DNA of 47,963 nucleotides from Desulfobulbaceae bacterium (GCA_031287565.1 JAITSS010000083.1:1-47963); one strand, 5' to 3'; counted from the stretch's first letter, positions 24,553 to 35,958 are shown. A program made the numbers and translations. The notes: a model not told the origin generated them from the sequence alone.

Positions 24553-26949
24553 TCAATGCGTCGAACTCTGCTCTAAATCGGCGAGCGCCGCCAGTATGTG
24601 CGGCATAGCCGGGGTTTTGAAGAGCGTTTCGCCATCTTTTAAAAGCAAAGCCGCTTCCAACACCTCATCCACATGCTCGACCAGAGTCACATCGAGTGTA
24701 TCGCGGATTTTTTCCGGCACATCGCCAAGTTCCCGTTCATTATCCTTCGGGATAAGCACATGGGTGATGTTGCCGCGTTTCGCTGCGAGTAGTTTTTCAG
24801 TCAGGCCACCGATTGGCAATACGCGACCGCGCAGGGTGATTTCGCCGGTCATGGCCAGTTCATGCCGCACTGGAATTTGGAGTAGCACCGAAGCCAGGGT
24901 GGTGGCGATGGTGATGCCCGCCGACGGCCCGTCTTTCGGGATAGCGCCTTCCGGCACATGGACGTGAATGTCGAGTTTCTGATAAAAATCCGGCTCCAGT
25001 CCCAAACGTCCGGCCCGCGAGCGGACATAGGTCAGGGCGGCCTGCGCCGATTCCTGCATCACGTCGCCCAGTTTGCCGGTGATGGTCATTTTGCCGGAAC
25101 CGGGCATCACCGTCGCTTCGATCTGGAGCAGTTCTCCGCCCACTTCTGTCCAGGCCAGGCCGGTGGTCAGGCCGATTTCATCGTGCTCTTCGGCCAGACC
25201 GTAGCGGTATTTCGGCGTGCCGAGATGTGTTCTGACCGCCGCCGCGTTAAGCTGGTATTTTCGGGTCCGCTCTCTGGTTTTCAGCCGGTCGCGGGCGATT
25301 TTGCGGCAGAGCGAGGCGATGGCCCGCTCCAGGCCGCGCACCCCGGCTTCCTTGGTGTAGCGGCGAATGATTTCCAAAAGGGCGTCGTCATCCAGCCGGA
25401 TACCGTCCTTCTGAAAACCGTTTTCCCGCAGTTGTTTCGGGACCAGATAGTCGGCGGCGATGCGCAGTTTTTCTTCCTCGGTGTAGCCGCCCATCTGGAT
25501 GATTTCCATGCGGTCGCGCAAGGGCGGCGGGATGCTGTGCAGGGTGTTGGCGGTGGTGATGAAAAACACCCCGGACAGGTCGTAATCCATATCAAGGTAG
25601 TGGTCGTTGAATGCGACGTTCTGCTCCGGGTCGAGCACCTCCAGAAGCGCCGCCGAAGGGTCGCCGCGGAAATCCATCGACATCTTGTCGATTTCATCCA
25701 GACAAAAGACCGGATTGGCAACATCGACCTTCTGCATTGCCTGAATGATTTTACCAGGTAATGCGCCGATATAGGTGCGGCGATGACCACGAATCTCCGC
25801 CTCGTCGCGGACGCCGCCCAACGACAGCCTGGCGAATTTACGGTTCATGGCGCGGGCGATTGACCGGCAGATTGAGGTTTTGCCAACGCCCGGTGGTCCG
25901 ACCAGGCACAGGATCGGCCCTTTTATTTTTTTCACCTGCGCCTGCACGGCCAGATATTCGAGGATGCGCTCTTTGGGTTTGGACAGGCCGTAGTGGTCTT
26001 GGTCAAGGATTTTTTCGGCCTTCACGATGTCGATGCGCGAGTGGCTTTTTTGCAGCCACGGCAGATGGGCGATGCAGTCGATATAATTGCGCGCCACCGT
26101 GGTTTCGGCGGACATCGGCGGCATGTTGCGTAGCTTTTTCAATTCTTTCAGCGCCTTGCCCCGCGCCGCGTCTGGCATGTCCTTGGCCTTTATCTTTGCT
26201 TCCAGCTCACCCAGCTCGTCGAGGCCATCCTCGTTTTGGCCCATCTCCTTCTGGATTTCCCTGACTTTTTCATTCAGGTAATAATCACGCTGGGTTTTGC
26301 TCATCTTGGTCTTGACCCTGGCGTTAATGTCGCGCTCTAGGCCGGCCAGAATGGTTTCGCGATGAATGGCGTCAAGCGCCATGTCGATGCGGTCGATCAG
26401 CGGTGGGCATTCGAGAATCGTCTGCTTTTCTTCGGCTTTCAGCGGTAGATGCGAGCAGATGACATCAAGCAGTTTGAACGGGTCTGTAATCTGGGCCAGG
26501 TTTTTTACTACTTCCCTCGGAATTTTTTTGTTGTTCTCGGCGAATTCGGCGAAGCGGCGACGCAGTTCCCGGTCGTGCGCCAGCAGGTCGTGGCTGGTGT
26601 CCACGACTTCCTCAATCATCTCGATTTCGGCCAGCAACAGATTGTTGTCCGATTGCAGATAGCGCAACACCCTGGCCCGACTTTTTCCTTCGAGCAGCGC
26701 TTTGATGGTGCCGTCCGGCAGGCGCAGGAGCTGCATCAGTGAGGCCAGCGTGCCGACCGTGTGCAGGTCGTCGCCGCCGGGTTCATCGACGCCGCCCCGC
26801 TTTTGCGCGACCAGCAGGATGTCGGAGCGCTTTTCCCGCGCATGTTCCAGCGAGGCGATGGATTTTTTGCGCCCGACCACGAGCGGCGCCACCATATGCG
26901 GAAATACAACTATATCCCGCAAAGGCATGACAGGGTAAAGGTAGGTCAC
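24553..26949 (-). CDS. lon: ATP-dependent protease Lon
   Basis: Starting at the GTG at 26949 (GGGAG just upstream, 16 bases after the clpX stop) gives 798 residues; the longer frame runs into clpX and is not family-like. Order: N-terminal substrate domain ([17 protein letters not shown]), AAA+ module with Walker [10 protein letters not shown], Walker B FCLDEIDK, and the C-terminal protease domain with the Ser-Lys dyad S676 (KDGPSAGI) and K719 ([12 protein letters not shown]), exactly 43 residues apart as in E. coli. It degrades misfolded and regulatory proteins in the cytosol. It belongs to the tig-clpP-clpX-lon group. Confidence 0.97.
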   Translation of the reverse strand: MTYLYPVMPLRDIVVFPHMVAPLVVGRKKSIASLEHAREKRSDILLVAQKRGGVDEPGGDDLHTVGTLASLMQLLRLPDGTIKALLEGKSRARVLRYLQSDNNLLLAEIEMIEEVVDTSHDLLAHDRELRRRFAEFAENNKKIPREVVKNLAQITDPFKLLDVICSHLPLKAEEKQTILECPPLIDRIDMALDAIHRETILAGLERDINARVKTKMSKTQRDYYLNEKVREIQKEMGQNEDGLDELGELEAKIKAKDMPDAARGKALKELKKLRNMPPMSAETTVARNYIDCIAHLPWLQKSHSRIDIVKAEKILDQDHYGLSKPKERILEYLAVQAQVKKIKGPILCLVGPPGVGKTSICRSIARAMNRKFARLSLGGVRDEAEIRGHRRTYIGALPGKIIQAMQKVDVANPVFCLDEIDKMSMDFRGDPSAALLEVLDPEQNVAFNDHYLDMDYDLSGVFFITTANTLHSIPPPLRDRMEIIQMGGYTEEEKLRIAADYLVPKQLRENGFQKDGIRLDDDALLEIIRRYTKEAGVRGLERAIASLCRKIARDRLKTRERTRKYQLNAAAVRTHLGTPKYRYGLAEEHDEIGLTTGLAWTEVGGELLQIEATVMPGSGKMTITGKLGDVMQESAQAALTYVRSRAGRLGLEPDFYQKLDIHVHVPEGAIPKDGPSAGITIATTLASVLLQIPVRHELAMTGEITLRGRVLPIGGLTEKLLAAKRGNITHVLIPKDNERELGDVPEKIRDTLDVTLVEHVDEVLEAALLLKDGETLFKTPAMPHILAALADLEQSSTH

Positions 26950-26965
26950 GGCGGCTCCCTCGGCC

Positions 26966-28234
26966 TCAGGCCGATTTGCGTTCGGCGTTGTCGTTATCGT
27001 AGAGAATGACCGGATAATCTCCGTGGGCAATGACCTGCTCGCTGATGATACATTCCTGTACATGTTCCTGCGAAGGCAGGTCGTACATGATGTCGAGCAT
27101 GGCCTCTTCCAGCACCGAGCGCAGGCCGCGCGCGCCGGATTTTCGCGCCAGGGCTTTTTGCGCGATGGCGATAAGCGCCCCTTCGGTGAAGCGGAGATTG
27201 ATATTTTCAAAGGAAAACAGGCGTTGATATTGCTTGGTCAGGGCGTTTTTCGGCTCGCGCAACACCCGCACCAAATCGGCCTCGCTCAACTCCTCTAACG
27301 TCGCGATGACCGGCAGACGGCCAACCAGCTCCGGAATCAGACCGAATTTCAACAAATCCTCCGGTTGCAGCGTCCGCAACAGTTCGCAGGATTTTTTTTG
27401 GGCGTTGCCGCGCACATCGGCGCCGAAACCGATGGATTTTTTGCCGTCGCGTCGGCGCACTACCTCATCCAGGCCGACAAAAGCGCCGCCGCAGATGAAG
27501 AGAATGTTGGTGGTGTCGATTTTTATCATCTCCTGTTGCGGGTGCTTGCGTCCGCCCTTCGGCGGCACCGAAGCGACGGTGCCTTCGATGATCTTCAGAA
27601 GGGCTTGCTGCACGCCTTCGCCGGAGACATCGCGGGTGAGCGACGGGCTGTCGGACTTGCGGGCGATTTTATCAATCTCGTCGATATAAATGATGCCGCG
27701 CTCGGCCCGTTCTAAATCGTAGTCGGCGGCTTGCAACAGGCTGACGAGGATGTTTTCCACGTCTTCGCCGACATACCCGGCTTCGGTGAGCGTCGTGGCG
27801 TCGGCGATGGAAAAAGGCACATCCAGCAGCCGCGCCAGGGTCTGGGCGATGAGCGTTTTGCCAGAGCCGGTCGGGCCGATCAGAATGATGTTGGATTTTT
27901 GCAACTCGACGGCGTCGTCGGCTTTGGGCGCGTCGATGCGTTTGTAGTGGTTGTGCACGGCCACGGCCAAAACTTTTTTCGCGTGCTCCTGGCCGATGAC
28001 GTATTGGTCGAGGTATTCGTGGATCTGGCGCGGTTTCAACAGCCGCGCCTCCGGACGCCGAACGGCGTCGGCCTCGTCCTGTTCGTCGCCCATGGTGTGG
28101 CAGTGGGCCACGCAGTCGTTGCAGATAAAAACGTCCGGCGCCTGTCCGGCGAAAAGCTGTTCAACCTGGTCGGCGGTCCGCCCGCAAAATGAGCAGACGG
28201 GCGCATCTGGTTCCTGTGATTTTCTACTGGCCAT
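26966..28234 (-). CDS. clpX: ATP-dependent Clp protease ATP-binding subunit ClpX
   Basis: 422 residues. The N-terminal zinc-binding domain is seen in CSFCGR and CNDCVAHC; then the AAA+ module with [12 protein letters not shown] (Walker A), [11 protein letters not shown] (Walker B), the pore loop GYVGEDVEN and sensor/arginine regions, and the ClpP-contacting IGF-type loop IGFGADV. It unfolds tagged proteins and feeds them to ClpP. The start overlaps the clpP end by 11 bases, so both are translated from one message. Confidence 0.98.
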   Translation of the reverse strand: MASRKSQEPDAPVCSFCGRTADQVEQLFAGQAPDVFICNDCVAHCHTMGDEQDEADAVRRPEARLLKPRQIHEYLDQYVIGQEHAKKVLAVAVHNHYKRIDAPKADDAVELQKSNIILIGPTGSGKTLIAQTLARLLDVPFSIADATTLTEAGYVGEDVENILVSLLQAADYDLERAERGIIYIDEIDKIARKSDSPSLTRDVSGEGVQQALLKIIEGTVASVPPKGGRKHPQQEMIKIDTTNILFICGGAFVGLDEVVRRRDGKKSIGFGADVRGNAQKKSCELLRTLQPEDLLKFGLIPELVGRLPVIATLEELSEADLVRVLREPKNALTKQYQRLFSFENINLRFTEGALIAIAQKALARKSGARGLRSVLEEAMLDIMYDLPSQEHVQECIISEQVIAHGDYPVILYDNDNAERKSA

Positions 28235-28838
28235 TGCTCTCTTCCTTGGTTATATCCTCACGGCTGGTCAGCACCTTGTCGATGATGCCGTAGCCGGTGG
28301 CCTCCGTAGCGTTCATGAAGTTGTCGCGCTCGGTATCCTGGCCGATTTGTTCAAGGTTTTTGCCGGTGTGCTGGGCCAGGATGCGGTTCAGCTCGTCGCG
28401 CACCCGCAACATTTCCCTGGCGTGGATGTCGATGTCGGTGGCTTGGCCCTGGAAGCCGCCCAGCGGCTGATGAATCATGATGCGCGAATGCGGCAGCGAG
28501 TAGCGTTTACCCGCCGCGCCCGCCGCCAGCAACAACGCTCCCATTGAGGCGGCCTGGCCGATGCAAAGGGTGGCGATATCGCATTTGACATACTGCATGG
28601 TGTCGTAAATGGCCATGCCGGAACTGACCGAACCACCCGGCGAATTGACATAAAGCGTAATATCCTTATCAGGATCGTCGGCTTCAAGGAACAAGAGTTG
28701 CGCGACGATGACGTTGGCTACATCGTCGTTGATCGCCGAGCCGAGGATAACGATGCGCTCTTTTAGGAGGCGTGAATAAATATCAAAGGCGCGTTCGCCT
28801 CTTGGTGTCTGTTCGACCACCATGGGCACAAGATTCAT
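28224..28838 (-). CDS. clpP: ATP-dependent Clp protease proteolytic subunit ClpP
   Basis: 204 residues from the ATG at 28838, where GGAGG lies six bases upstream; the longer frame to 28904 is not needed. Catalytic S98 ([10 protein letters not shown]) and H123 (MIHQPLGG) are in place, with VNSPGGSV as the oxyanion strand. It forms the tetradecameric protease chamber used by ClpX. The gene lies about 140 bases after tig and overlaps clpX. Confidence 0.98.
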   Translation of the reverse strand: MNLVPMVVEQTPRGERAFDIYSRLLKERIVILGSAINDDVANVIVAQLLFLEADDPDKDITLYVNSPGGSVSSGMAIYDTMQYVKCDIATLCIGQAASMGALLLAAGAAGKRYSLPHSRIMIHQPLGGFQGQATDIDIHAREMLRVRDELNRILAQHTGKNLEQIGQDTERDNFMNATEATGYGIIDKVLTSREDITKEESNGQ

Positions 28839-28980
28839 GGATTTCCTCCGGAAAAAGACGACCGCAGCGGGATGCGCCCGGCGCGGTCGGATTGGGTGCG
28901 ACAACAGGAAGCGAACACTATGATGGCGAATCGTCGGTTGTCAAACACCTGACGCGAAAAAAGCGGCGCGGCAGTGGCGT

Positions 28981-30327
28981 TTATTTGTCATCGCTCGCGG
29001 GCGTCTCTTCGGGCCTTGCCGTCGGCGTTTCGCCGTTGGCCGCCTCGATGGTTTTCACCACCGCCGCTTCCTTTAGGAAGTTGATGATTTTTTCATTCAG
29101 AAGCTCGCCCATCAGTGGCAACAGGTCATCGCGGCTCTTGAAAAATTCTTTTACCTCGGCGGCCGACATGCGGTATTGGTCGCCGATGCGTTTGAAGCCG
29201 CGCTCCATATCGGCCTCGTCCACCTTGATGTTTTCCACTTCGGCGATTTTTTTCAGAATAAAGTCGCCACGCACCCGCTTGGCGGCGATTTCCTGGCTAT
29301 TTTCCGCGAGTCTTTTCAGGTCGAGTCCGGCCTGTTCCGGGGTGAAGCCGCTGCGTTTCAAGCGCTCTTCCGCCTCTTTCACCATCTGTCGCACTTCAAA
29401 ATCGACCAGACGTTTCGGCACCTCAAAGTCGTGTCGCTCTAAAAGGGCCTGCATCATGGTATCGACAACCGCGCCTTCGGATTGGTTCAAGCGCTCCTTC
29501 ATGCGCCGCTCGCGGATGGAAAACTTTAGGTCGTCCAGGGTGTTGAAGGTCTCGCTGACATCTTTGGCGAATTCGTCGTCAAGTTCCGGCAACAGGCGCT
29601 CCTTCACATCTTTTAAGCTGATGCGGAACTCGATTCGTCGGCCTTTTAGGAATGGATTGGGGTTGTTTTCCGGATAGTCGATTTCGTGCTGAACCTCATC
29701 GCCTTTGGTGAGGCCGACCAGCTTGGCCTCCAGCTCTGGCTCCAGCTTGCCGGAACCCAGCTCCAACGAAAAATCGGTGTTTTTGATCTGTTTGATCGGG
29801 TTGCCCTTGAAATAGCCCTGAAAGTCAATCAGCACCACGTCGCCGTTGGCCGCCGGGCGGTGGTCGGCGTCGCGGAGATTGGCCAGCTCGCGGCGCAATT
29901 TTTCAAGTTCCGCCGCCACTTCCTCGTCGCTGATGGCGATGACCGGACGCTCCAGTTCTATGCCCTTATATTCAGCCAGGGTGAAGATGGGGCGCACTTC
30001 CACCGCCGCGTCGTAGCTGAACGAACCGTCGTCGTTATATTTGAAATCGGTGATTTCCGGATGCGTCACCGGATCGATGTCTTCCTTGCCGATGGCGTCG
30101 AAGTAGCTTTCCTGAATCAGTTTTTCCGCGACATCGGCTTCAACCTGCGGTTTGTAGGTTTTTTCAATGACGTTCAATGGCGTCTTGCCTTTGCGAAAAC
30201 CGGCCATCCGGGCATTCTGACGGATTTTTTCGTATTCGGCCTTCAGTTTTGGGGCAACCTCGTCGGCGGGCAGAGTGATGGATATGGTGCGGCCAAGGGC
30301 GCCGGTTGGCTGGATGTTCACTTGCAT
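28981..30327 (-). CDS. tig: Trigger factor
   Basis: 448 residues, the normal length. The N-terminal ribosome-binding domain contains the signature MAGFRKGKTP; the central FKBP-type peptidyl-prolyl isomerase domain includes VVLIDFQGYFKG; the C-terminal helical chaperone arms follow. It binds nascent chains at the ribosome exit tunnel. AGGA precedes the ATG. It is the promoter-proximal gene of tig-clpP-clpX-lon, an arrangement frequent in bacteria and kept whole here. Confidence 0.97.
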   Translation of the reverse strand: MQVNIQPTGALGRTISITLPADEVAPKLKAEYEKIRQNARMAGFRKGKTPLNVIEKTYKPQVEADVAEKLIQESYFDAIGKEDIDPVTHPEITDFKYNDDGSFSYDAAVEVRPIFTLAEYKGIELERPVIAISDEEVAAELEKLRRELANLRDADHRPAANGDVVLIDFQGYFKGNPIKQIKNTDFSLELGSGKLEPELEAKLVGLTKGDEVQHEIDYPENNPNPFLKGRRIEFRISLKDVKERLLPELDDEFAKDVSETFNTLDDLKFSIRERRMKERLNQSEGAVVDTMMQALLERHDFEVPKRLVDFEVRQMVKEAEERLKRSGFTPEQAGLDLKRLAENSQEIAAKRVRGDFILKKIAEVENIKVDEADMERGFKRIGDQYRMSAAEVKEFFKSRDDLLPLMGELLNEKIINFLKEAAVVKTIEAANGETPTARPEETPASDDK

Positions 30328-30572
30328 GTCGGTGAATCCTTTGTGAATTGGTCGGGAAGAAATAAGTGGAGCGCGTCACCCGTGGAGTTGGCGGGGCGGC
30401 GCGAAAAAACACAAAACCGCTATATTACCCGGTTCATGGTGGAAAGCAAGGGTAATGGAAACGGCTTCGGAGGTCGAAACCTGAAGCGCCGCCTGCGAAA
30501 AAGGCGCGTTCCAACCGGATTTCGGTTATGCTCCATCGCCTGCTTCATCCATTTCGCGTTGTGGGGCCGACC

Positions 30573-31442
30573 ATGCCTTTCCTGTCTGAAAACATGATTG
30601 TTTTGCTGCCCGGCGCCGCCCGTCCTATCGGTCGCGCCATCGCCCGCCGCTTCGCCCAGGTTGGCGCCCGGTTGGTCATGCCGGTGTTTGATTGGCCCGA
30701 ATCGGTGGCCGACTTGCGCCGCGAATTTCCCGACGATGACGCCTGCTTGTACTGGACGCCCGACTGCGATTTGCGCTCGCCAGAACAGGTGGCGGCGCTG
30801 TTTGCCGGGTTGAAGAGGCGTTTCGGCGGTCTGAATATTCTTATCAACAATATTGAGCGCGGCGGAATGCCGGTGGTGCACGGTTCCTACGATGCGCCGG
30901 TCAACGCTCAGCAGTGGCGGTTGGAATTCGCCACGACACTGGAAGCCAAGCGTCTTCTTTTTCAGCGCGCTCTACCGATGTTGCGGGCGAGCGCACGGCC
31001 CGGCGGGAAAGCCGTGGTCAATATCTCTTCCATCGCCGCGTTAACCGGGCGCGGCGGCCCGGCGGCGCCTTTTTTCAGCGAGGGATACAGTCTGGCCAAC
31101 CGCGCCATCCGTGGCTTAACCGAAGCCTGGGCGCGTGAGGCCGCGCCGGACATCAGAGTGAATGAGTTGATGCTCGGTTTCATCGAATCCCGCCATGGTG
31201 AAGGGACGCGGGGCTGGGCCGCCTTACATGAAGAGGAACGCGCCGCGTTAAACCGGCGCACGCCGCTTGGTCGGCGCGGTTTGCCGAACGAGGTGGCGGA
31301 AGCGGTGTATTTTCTCGCGACGCAAGCGAGTTACATGACCGGAACCGTGCTGCGCATGGACGGTGGTTATATGTTGGGCGGAGAGCTGCCGCCACCATTG
31401 CCGCCAGGTGTTTTGGCGGCGGACGAGCCTGCCGCGCCCTGA
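30573..31442 (+). CDS. Degenerate short-chain dehydrogenase/reductase
   Basis: About 289 residues from the ATG at 30573 (MPFLSENMIVLLPGAARPIG). The fold is that of an SDR oxidoreductase: a glycine-rich loop near the start, ILINNIERGG where NNAG is usual, NISSIAAL with the active Ser, and a C-terminal MDGGYML. The catalytic YxxxK reads Y-S-L-A-N, so the Lys is Asn, and the cofactor loop is also altered (PGAARPIG). It may bind a nucleotide without normal catalysis, or use a modified mechanism. Divergent from tig with a 245-base gap. No pathway neighbours point to a substrate. Confidence 0.8.
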   Translation: MPFLSENMIVLLPGAARPIGRAIARRFAQVGARLVMPVFDWPESVADLRREFPDDDACLYWTPDCDLRSPEQVAALFAGLKRRFGGLNILINNIERGGMPVVHGSYDAPVNAQQWRLEFATTLEAKRLLFQRALPMLRASARPGGKAVVNISSIAALTGRGGPAAPFFSEGYSLANRAIRGLTEAWAREAAPDIRVNELMLGFIESRHGEGTRGWAALHEEERAALNRRTPLGRRGLPNEVAEAVYFLATQASYMTGTVLRMDGGYMLGGELPPPLPPGVLAADEPAAP

Positions 31443-31551
31443 CCGGGTCACCCTTGCTTCCAGCGCCGCGGAAAGAGTAAAATGATCTTTTTCAATCCGG
31501 TCGCCTTGCCGCGACCGTTCAATCCACCATCAGATCGGGGCGAGACCGCTG

Positions 31552-33819
31552 ATGAAACAACTGAGCATCAGGGCCAAGCTACCCCTCTCGATATTGGCGG
31601 TTATTCTGGTCACGTTTTCCGTCGCGAATTTCCTCATTATTCAAAAGGGCGGCAGTGTTATCGCCTCGGTGCGGCAAGAGCGGATTATCGGCGCAGCCAC
31701 GACCGTTGGCAACAGCGTTGGCGAGCAGGTGCAGCGGGCTGGCAAAGATATGGTGGTCGCCGCCAATCTGCCGGTCATCGTGCGTGGCATCGAGCTGCCG
31801 CCTGTGGGCGCTTCGCCGGAGCGTGAACAGGTCAGCGCTATCCTCCTCAATATCCAGTCGGCCTGCGGCTACTACGCCGCCTTTTTCCTCACCGATGAAA
31901 ATGGCCGTCCGTTGGCCGGTGATTGGTCGGCCTTCGGCAACCTTGATCTGGCCAAAGAACCCTGGTTTCAGAGTACCTTGTCGCACGGCATGTTCCGGGT
32001 CTCGCAGCCCTTCGTCAGCCCGGTCAGCGGCGAAATGCTCGCGGCCGTGTCGCTGAAAATCGTCTACAATGGTCGCGTCGGAGCATTGATAGGTTTTTTG
32101 CAGTTGGCCAAAATCACCCAGAGCGCCCTGCATGAAACCAAACAACCGTTTCTGCGCCCGCTTCTGGTCGCGCCGCCGGGGCGGGTGATTTCCTCTTTGG
32201 ATAGCGGCGAAATCGGCGGTGAGGTCTTTCCGGAGCGCGCCTGGCAGACCATTCTGGCCCAAGCCGATGCTGGCAGTCTGCCCATCAAAATCGACGGAGA
32301 ACCGAAAAACGTCGGCTTTTATCACATCCCCCAGACCAGCATTTACGCCATCGTCATCGCCGACCGCGACTATATGCGCTCGTTTTTCGTCACCGTGCGC
32401 AATACCGCTATCGCCGTTTCCGCCCTGGCCGCGCTTCTGGCCTGCGCCTGCGCCGTGTTGCTGATTTTTCCAGTCACACGTGACATCAATCACCTGCGTG
32501 AATTTGCCAGGCTAATCACCAGCGGCGGCCAGGGGCGCGAGACCGGCGTGCGGCGCGATGATGAATTGGGCGATCTCTCCGACAGCCTGTCGATCATGGT
32601 TGACGCGCTGCGCGAAAGCGTGGAGCGGGCCGAAGCCGGCACCCGCGCCAAAAGCGAATTTCTGGCCCGCATGAGCCACGAAATCCGCACGCCGATGAAC
32701 GGCATTCTGGGCATGACCTATCTGGCGCGGCGCGAGAACAAGGCTGAAGTGAAAAATCAGCACATCGAGCGTATCGACGCGGCGGCGCAAAGCCTCTTGG
32801 GCATCATCAACGACATCCTGGATTTTTCCAAACTCGAAGCGGGCCGTATCGAGCTTGAACGACGGCCCTTCAGCTTGGCCGACATGCTGTCGTCGGTGGC
32901 CGATATGCTGTCGGCCAGGGCGGCGGAAAAGGGCATCAAAATGATCTTCGCCGTCGATGCCGACACGCCGGATTATCTTGAGGGCGACGCCCTGCGCCTG
33001 TCGCAGATTTGCATCAATCTCTGCGGCAACGCCTTAAAATTCACCGAGCAAGGCGAAATCAGTCTGCGCATAGGAATCGCGAACGAAGCGCAGCCTGACC
33101 CGGCGACCGGCGAAATCATCCTGCATTGCCTGGTGCGCGACAGCGGCATCGGCATCTCCGAAGAGCAGCGGGAGGCAGTGTTCGAGCAATTTTCCCAGGC
33201 CGACGGCTCAATCTCGCGGCGTTACGGTGGCACCGGCCTGGGCTTGGCCATCTGCAAATCGTTGGTGACGATCATGGGCGGGCGCATCTGGGTGGAAAGC
33301 GAGCCGGGCAAAGGCAGCGATTTCCATTTCACCTTCCGCATTCATCGCGGCGTGACGCGGGCGAAGGCGGCGGCGCGCGCGGCGGCGGCAGGCAGACTGA
33401 CTGAATCAGTCAAACCGCCGCCGTTGAATATTCTGGTTGCCGAAGACAATGCCCTGAATCAGGAAATCGCCAAGGGCATTTTCGAAAGCCTGGGCAGCCG
33501 CGTGACACTGGCGAACAACGGCTTGGAGGCGATAGGGCTGTTTGAGGAAGGAGAGTTTGACGTGATTTTCATGGATATTCAGATGCCGGTGATGAACGGC
33601 CTCGATGCCACCAAAGCTATCCGCGCCAGCGCCCACCGTCGCGGCCAAAGCATTCCGATTGTCGCCATGACCGCGCACGCCATGAGCGGCGACCGGGAAA
33701 AGAGCCTGGAAGTCGGCATGGACGAACACGTGACCAAACCGATAAATGTCGCCGAATTGACAAAAACGCTGATTAAATGGGGTGCCGGTGATCGCGCAAA
33801 GGTCGCGCCCGCCGACTGA
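31552..33819 (+). CDS. Hybrid sensor histidine kinase with periplasmic sensor
   Basis: 755 residues. Membrane segment 1 at about residues 9-29, a periplasmic double-Cache-like sensor to about residue 283 ([34 protein letters not shown]), membrane segment 2 near 284-307, a HAMP-like linker, HisKA with H376 ([11 protein letters not shown]), ATPase domain ([19 protein letters not shown]) and a C-terminal receiver with D675 ([12 protein letters not shown]). No separate response regulator is adjacent. The next gene, 25 bases on, encodes a sugar-binding lipoprotein that could present ligand to the sensor. Confidence 0.93.
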   Translation: MKQLSIRAKLPLSILAVILVTFSVANFLIIQKGGSVIASVRQERIIGAATTVGNSVGEQVQRAGKDMVVAANLPVIVRGIELPPVGASPEREQVSAILLNIQSACGYYAAFFLTDENGRPLAGDWSAFGNLDLAKEPWFQSTLSHGMFRVSQPFVSPVSGEMLAAVSLKIVYNGRVGALIGFLQLAKITQSALHETKQPFLRPLLVAPPGRVISSLDSGEIGGEVFPERAWQTILAQADAGSLPIKIDGEPKNVGFYHIPQTSIYAIVIADRDYMRSFFVTVRNTAIAVSALAALLACACAVLLIFPVTRDINHLREFARLITSGGQGRETGVRRDDELGDLSDSLSIMVDALRESVERAEAGTRAKSEFLARMSHEIRTPMNGILGMTYLARRENKAEVKNQHIERIDAAAQSLLGIINDILDFSKLEAGRIELERRPFSLADMLSSVADMLSARAAEKGIKMIFAVDADTPDYLEGDALRLSQICINLCGNALKFTEQGEISLRIGIANEAQPDPATGEIILHCLVRDSGIGISEEQREAVFEQFSQADGSISRRYGGTGLGLAICKSLVTIMGGRIWVESEPGKGSDFHFTFRIHRGVTRAKAAARAAAAGRLTESVKPPPLNILVAEDNALNQEIAKGIFESLGSRVTLANNGLEAIGLFEEGEFDVIFMDIQMPVMNGLDATKAIRASAHRRGQSIPIVAMTAHAMSGDREKSLEVGMDEHVTKPINVAELTKTLIKWGAGDRAKVAPAD

Positions 33820-33844
33820 CCTCCGTCCTGGATAGGAGAATGCC

Positions 33845-34939
33845 ATGCGCCACCGATTTCTTGCCTTGTGTCCCGCCGCCCGAAACGTCCGTGTCGTTTT
33901 GTCGTCCTTCGCGGCGCTTGCCTTGCTGTTATTGATAACCGCCTGCGATGACGGTGGTCAAAGCGAATCGCCCGCAGGCGACCGTCCACTGGTCGGGCTT
34001 TTTCTGTTTAACGCCAAGGATACCTATATCGGCGCGGTGAGCGCGGCCCTCAGGCCACGGCTCGCGGCCACGGTCGAACTGAATGTCCAGGACGCGCAGG
34101 GCGATCCCATTTTGCAACTCAATCAGGTTGATGGTTTTCTGTCGCGCCAACCTAAGCTACTGCTCGTCAACGCCGTCGATCCGAAGAACGCCGCCGCCTT
34201 TGTCGCCCGCGCCAAAAAAGCGACGATTCCCATCATCTTTTTCAATCGCGAACCTGATCTCGACGTGCTGCGCGCCTATCCCAAATCATGCTTTGTCGGC
34301 ACCAACGCCGCCGACGCCGGGCGGATGCAGGGAGAATTGATCGCGGCGCTCTGGCGCGCCCATCCGGAGTATGACCGCAACCGCGACGGCAACTGCCAGT
34401 ATGCGCTGTTTCAGGGCGAACCCGACAATCCGGAGGCGCAGGCCCGCAGTGAATACAGTGTGCGCGAGGCGCGGGAAAAGGGCGTCAGCATGAGTCAGGT
34501 GGGGGCGAATCTGGTCTGCAATTGGGATAGCGGCTTGGCCGAGCGGCAAATGGCGGCGCTCTTGGCGAGTGGCGCGAGCAAGGAAATCGAGATGGTTATT
34601 TCGAACAACGACGCCATGGCCATGGGCGTGATCGCGGCCTTGAATCAAGGCGGTTATAATCTGGGCGAAAAGAGCGGGCCATTCATTCCGGTGATAGGGG
34701 TTGACGCCACCGAAGACGCGGCGCGGGCCATTTCGGACGGCAAGATGAGCGCCACGGTCAAACAGGACGGCGAGGCGATGGCCGAGGCGATCGTCGCCGT
34801 CGCCGAAAATGCCTTGGCCGGTAAAGATTTTCTGGCCGGAACCAAGTACGCCTGGGCCGCTGATGGCATTTCCATCCGTATTCCCTACAGCCCGTTCGGC
34901 GAAAAAGAGTCGCAGTCCCCACGGGCGAAAGGGCATTGA
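33845..34939 (+). CDS. MglB-like periplasmic sugar-binding lipoprotein
   Basis: 364 residues with AGGAG upstream of the ATG. The N-terminal hydrophobic stretch ends in a lipobox (LITAC), giving a lipid-anchored periplasmic protein. The mature part is a type-I periplasmic binding protein of the galactose/ribose group (LVGLFLFNAKDTYIGA, VDPKNAAAFVARAKK, PIIFFNREP, VISNNDAMAMGVIAAL, GVDATEDAARAI). No ABC permease or ATPase is nearby, and the gene follows a hybrid kinase in the same direction, so a sensory role feeding the kinase is more likely than uptake. A strong terminator closes the unit. Confidence 0.87.
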   Translation: MRHRFLALCPAARNVRVVLSSFAALALLLLITACDDGGQSESPAGDRPLVGLFLFNAKDTYIGAVSAALRPRLAATVELNVQDAQGDPILQLNQVDGFLSRQPKLLLVNAVDPKNAAAFVARAKKATIPIIFFNREPDLDVLRAYPKSCFVGTNAADAGRMQGELIAALWRAHPEYDRNRDGNCQYALFQGEPDNPEAQARSEYSVREAREKGVSMSQVGANLVCNWDSGLAERQMAALLASGASKEIEMVISNNDAMAMGVIAALNQGGYNLGEKSGPFIPVIGVDATEDAARAISDGKMSATVKQDGEAMAEAIVAVAENALAGKDFLAGTKYAWAADGISIRIPYSPFGEKESQSPRAKGH

Positions 34940-34977
34940 CCGGCGCGCCTTGATCGATGCTTTGGCCGCTTTTCGCA

Positions 34978-35012
34978 AAAACCGTCCCCAGCGTTTCGGG
35001 ACGGTTTTTTTT
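34978..35012 (+). terminator. Rho-independent terminator after mglB-like gene
   Basis: AACCGTCCC, a nine-base loop and GGGACGGTT form a perfect stem followed by a run of T residues. It ends the hybrid-kinase/binding-protein transcript about 40 bases after the stop codon. Confidence 0.92.
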
Positions 35013-35179
35013 GTTGAGTTTTCAGGGTGTTTATCCCTAAAGAGTAGCCGATAAAAAATTGACGAGTTTTTCGTTTTCCCGGCGACGCGCCGCTTGCCCC
35101 GCCTGGAGTGAATCCATGGCCGCCGCTGTGGCTGCGGCCTTTCCGTTGTTCAGTACCTGTAATTCAAATGGAGCGTATC

Positions 35180-35935
35180 ATGGACATCAAAAAACTTGAG
35201 CGGTCGCCGTCGGAAGACCTATCGGCCATTTCCTCGCGGGAGCGGCGAGAATTTCTGCGCCTGGGCCTGGCGATAACCGGCCTCTACCTCGGCGGCAGCG
35301 TGCTGTCGCTGGTTTCGGTGAAGGATGCCGCGGCTTTCGGCGGCGTGGTGCCGAAGATCGGGGAATATCCCTATAATCCGCACTACACGATGGTGATTCG
35401 CGAAGAACTGTGCATTGATTGTGAGCGTTGCAAAGAAGCCTGTGTCAAAACCAACCAGGTGCCGTCGTATGGCTACCGCACGACCATTTTAGAACGCCGC
35501 CGCCAGCTGACCGAAGGCAAAAGCGAAACCATTTTTATGCCGGTTTTGTGCAACCACTGCAACCGCCCGCCCTGTGTTCGCGTCTGCCCGACCACCGCCA
35601 CCTGGAAGGATGAAAAAACCGGCATCGTCATGATGAAGCCCAGCCGCTGTATCGGCTGTAAAACCTGCATGACCGCCTGTCCGTATAACGCCCGCTATTT
35701 TCAGGAAGAGAAACGCGCCGTTGATAAATGCGACTTCTGCTGGGAAACCCGGTTGTCCAAGGGGGAAACGACCACGGCCTGCGCCGCCGCCTGTCCGGCG
35801 GATGTGCGGGTGTTCGGCAATCTGGCCGACCAGAAAAGCCGGGTTTACCAACTGATTCATACGCCTGAGACCATTGTCTGGACGCTGCGCCCGGAAACCG
35901 GCGCGCTGCCCAATGTCTTCTACACCAACGCTTGA
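35180..35935 (+). CDS. Tat-exported four-cluster Fe-S protein (DsrO/NrfC/HybA type)
   Basis: 251 residues from the ATG at 35180 (GGAG six bases upstream). A twin-arginine signal (RERREFLRLGLAITG) shows export with cofactors already inserted. The mature part has four clusters of Cys for 4Fe-4S centres: CIDCERCKEAC, CNHCNRPPCVRVC, CIGCKTCMTAC and CDFC...CAAAC. This is the ferredoxin-like electron-transfer subunit of respiratory complexes. It is followed by a triheme cytochrome and an NrfD quinone-interacting subunit, which together form a periplasm-facing electron conduit to or from the quinone pool. No catalytic subunit is encoded here. Confidence 0.93.
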   Translation: MDIKKLERSPSEDLSAISSRERREFLRLGLAITGLYLGGSVLSLVSVKDAAAFGGVVPKIGEYPYNPHYTMVIREELCIDCERCKEACVKTNQVPSYGYRTTILERRRQLTEGKSETIFMPVLCNHCNRPPCVRVCPTTATWKDEKTGIVMMKPSRCIGCKTCMTACPYNARYFQEEKRAVDKCDFCWETRLSKGETTTACAAACPADVRVFGNLADQKSRVYQLIHTPETIVWTLRPETGALPNVFYTNA

Positions 35936-35958
35936 ACCATCCATCCAAGGAGAATGCG

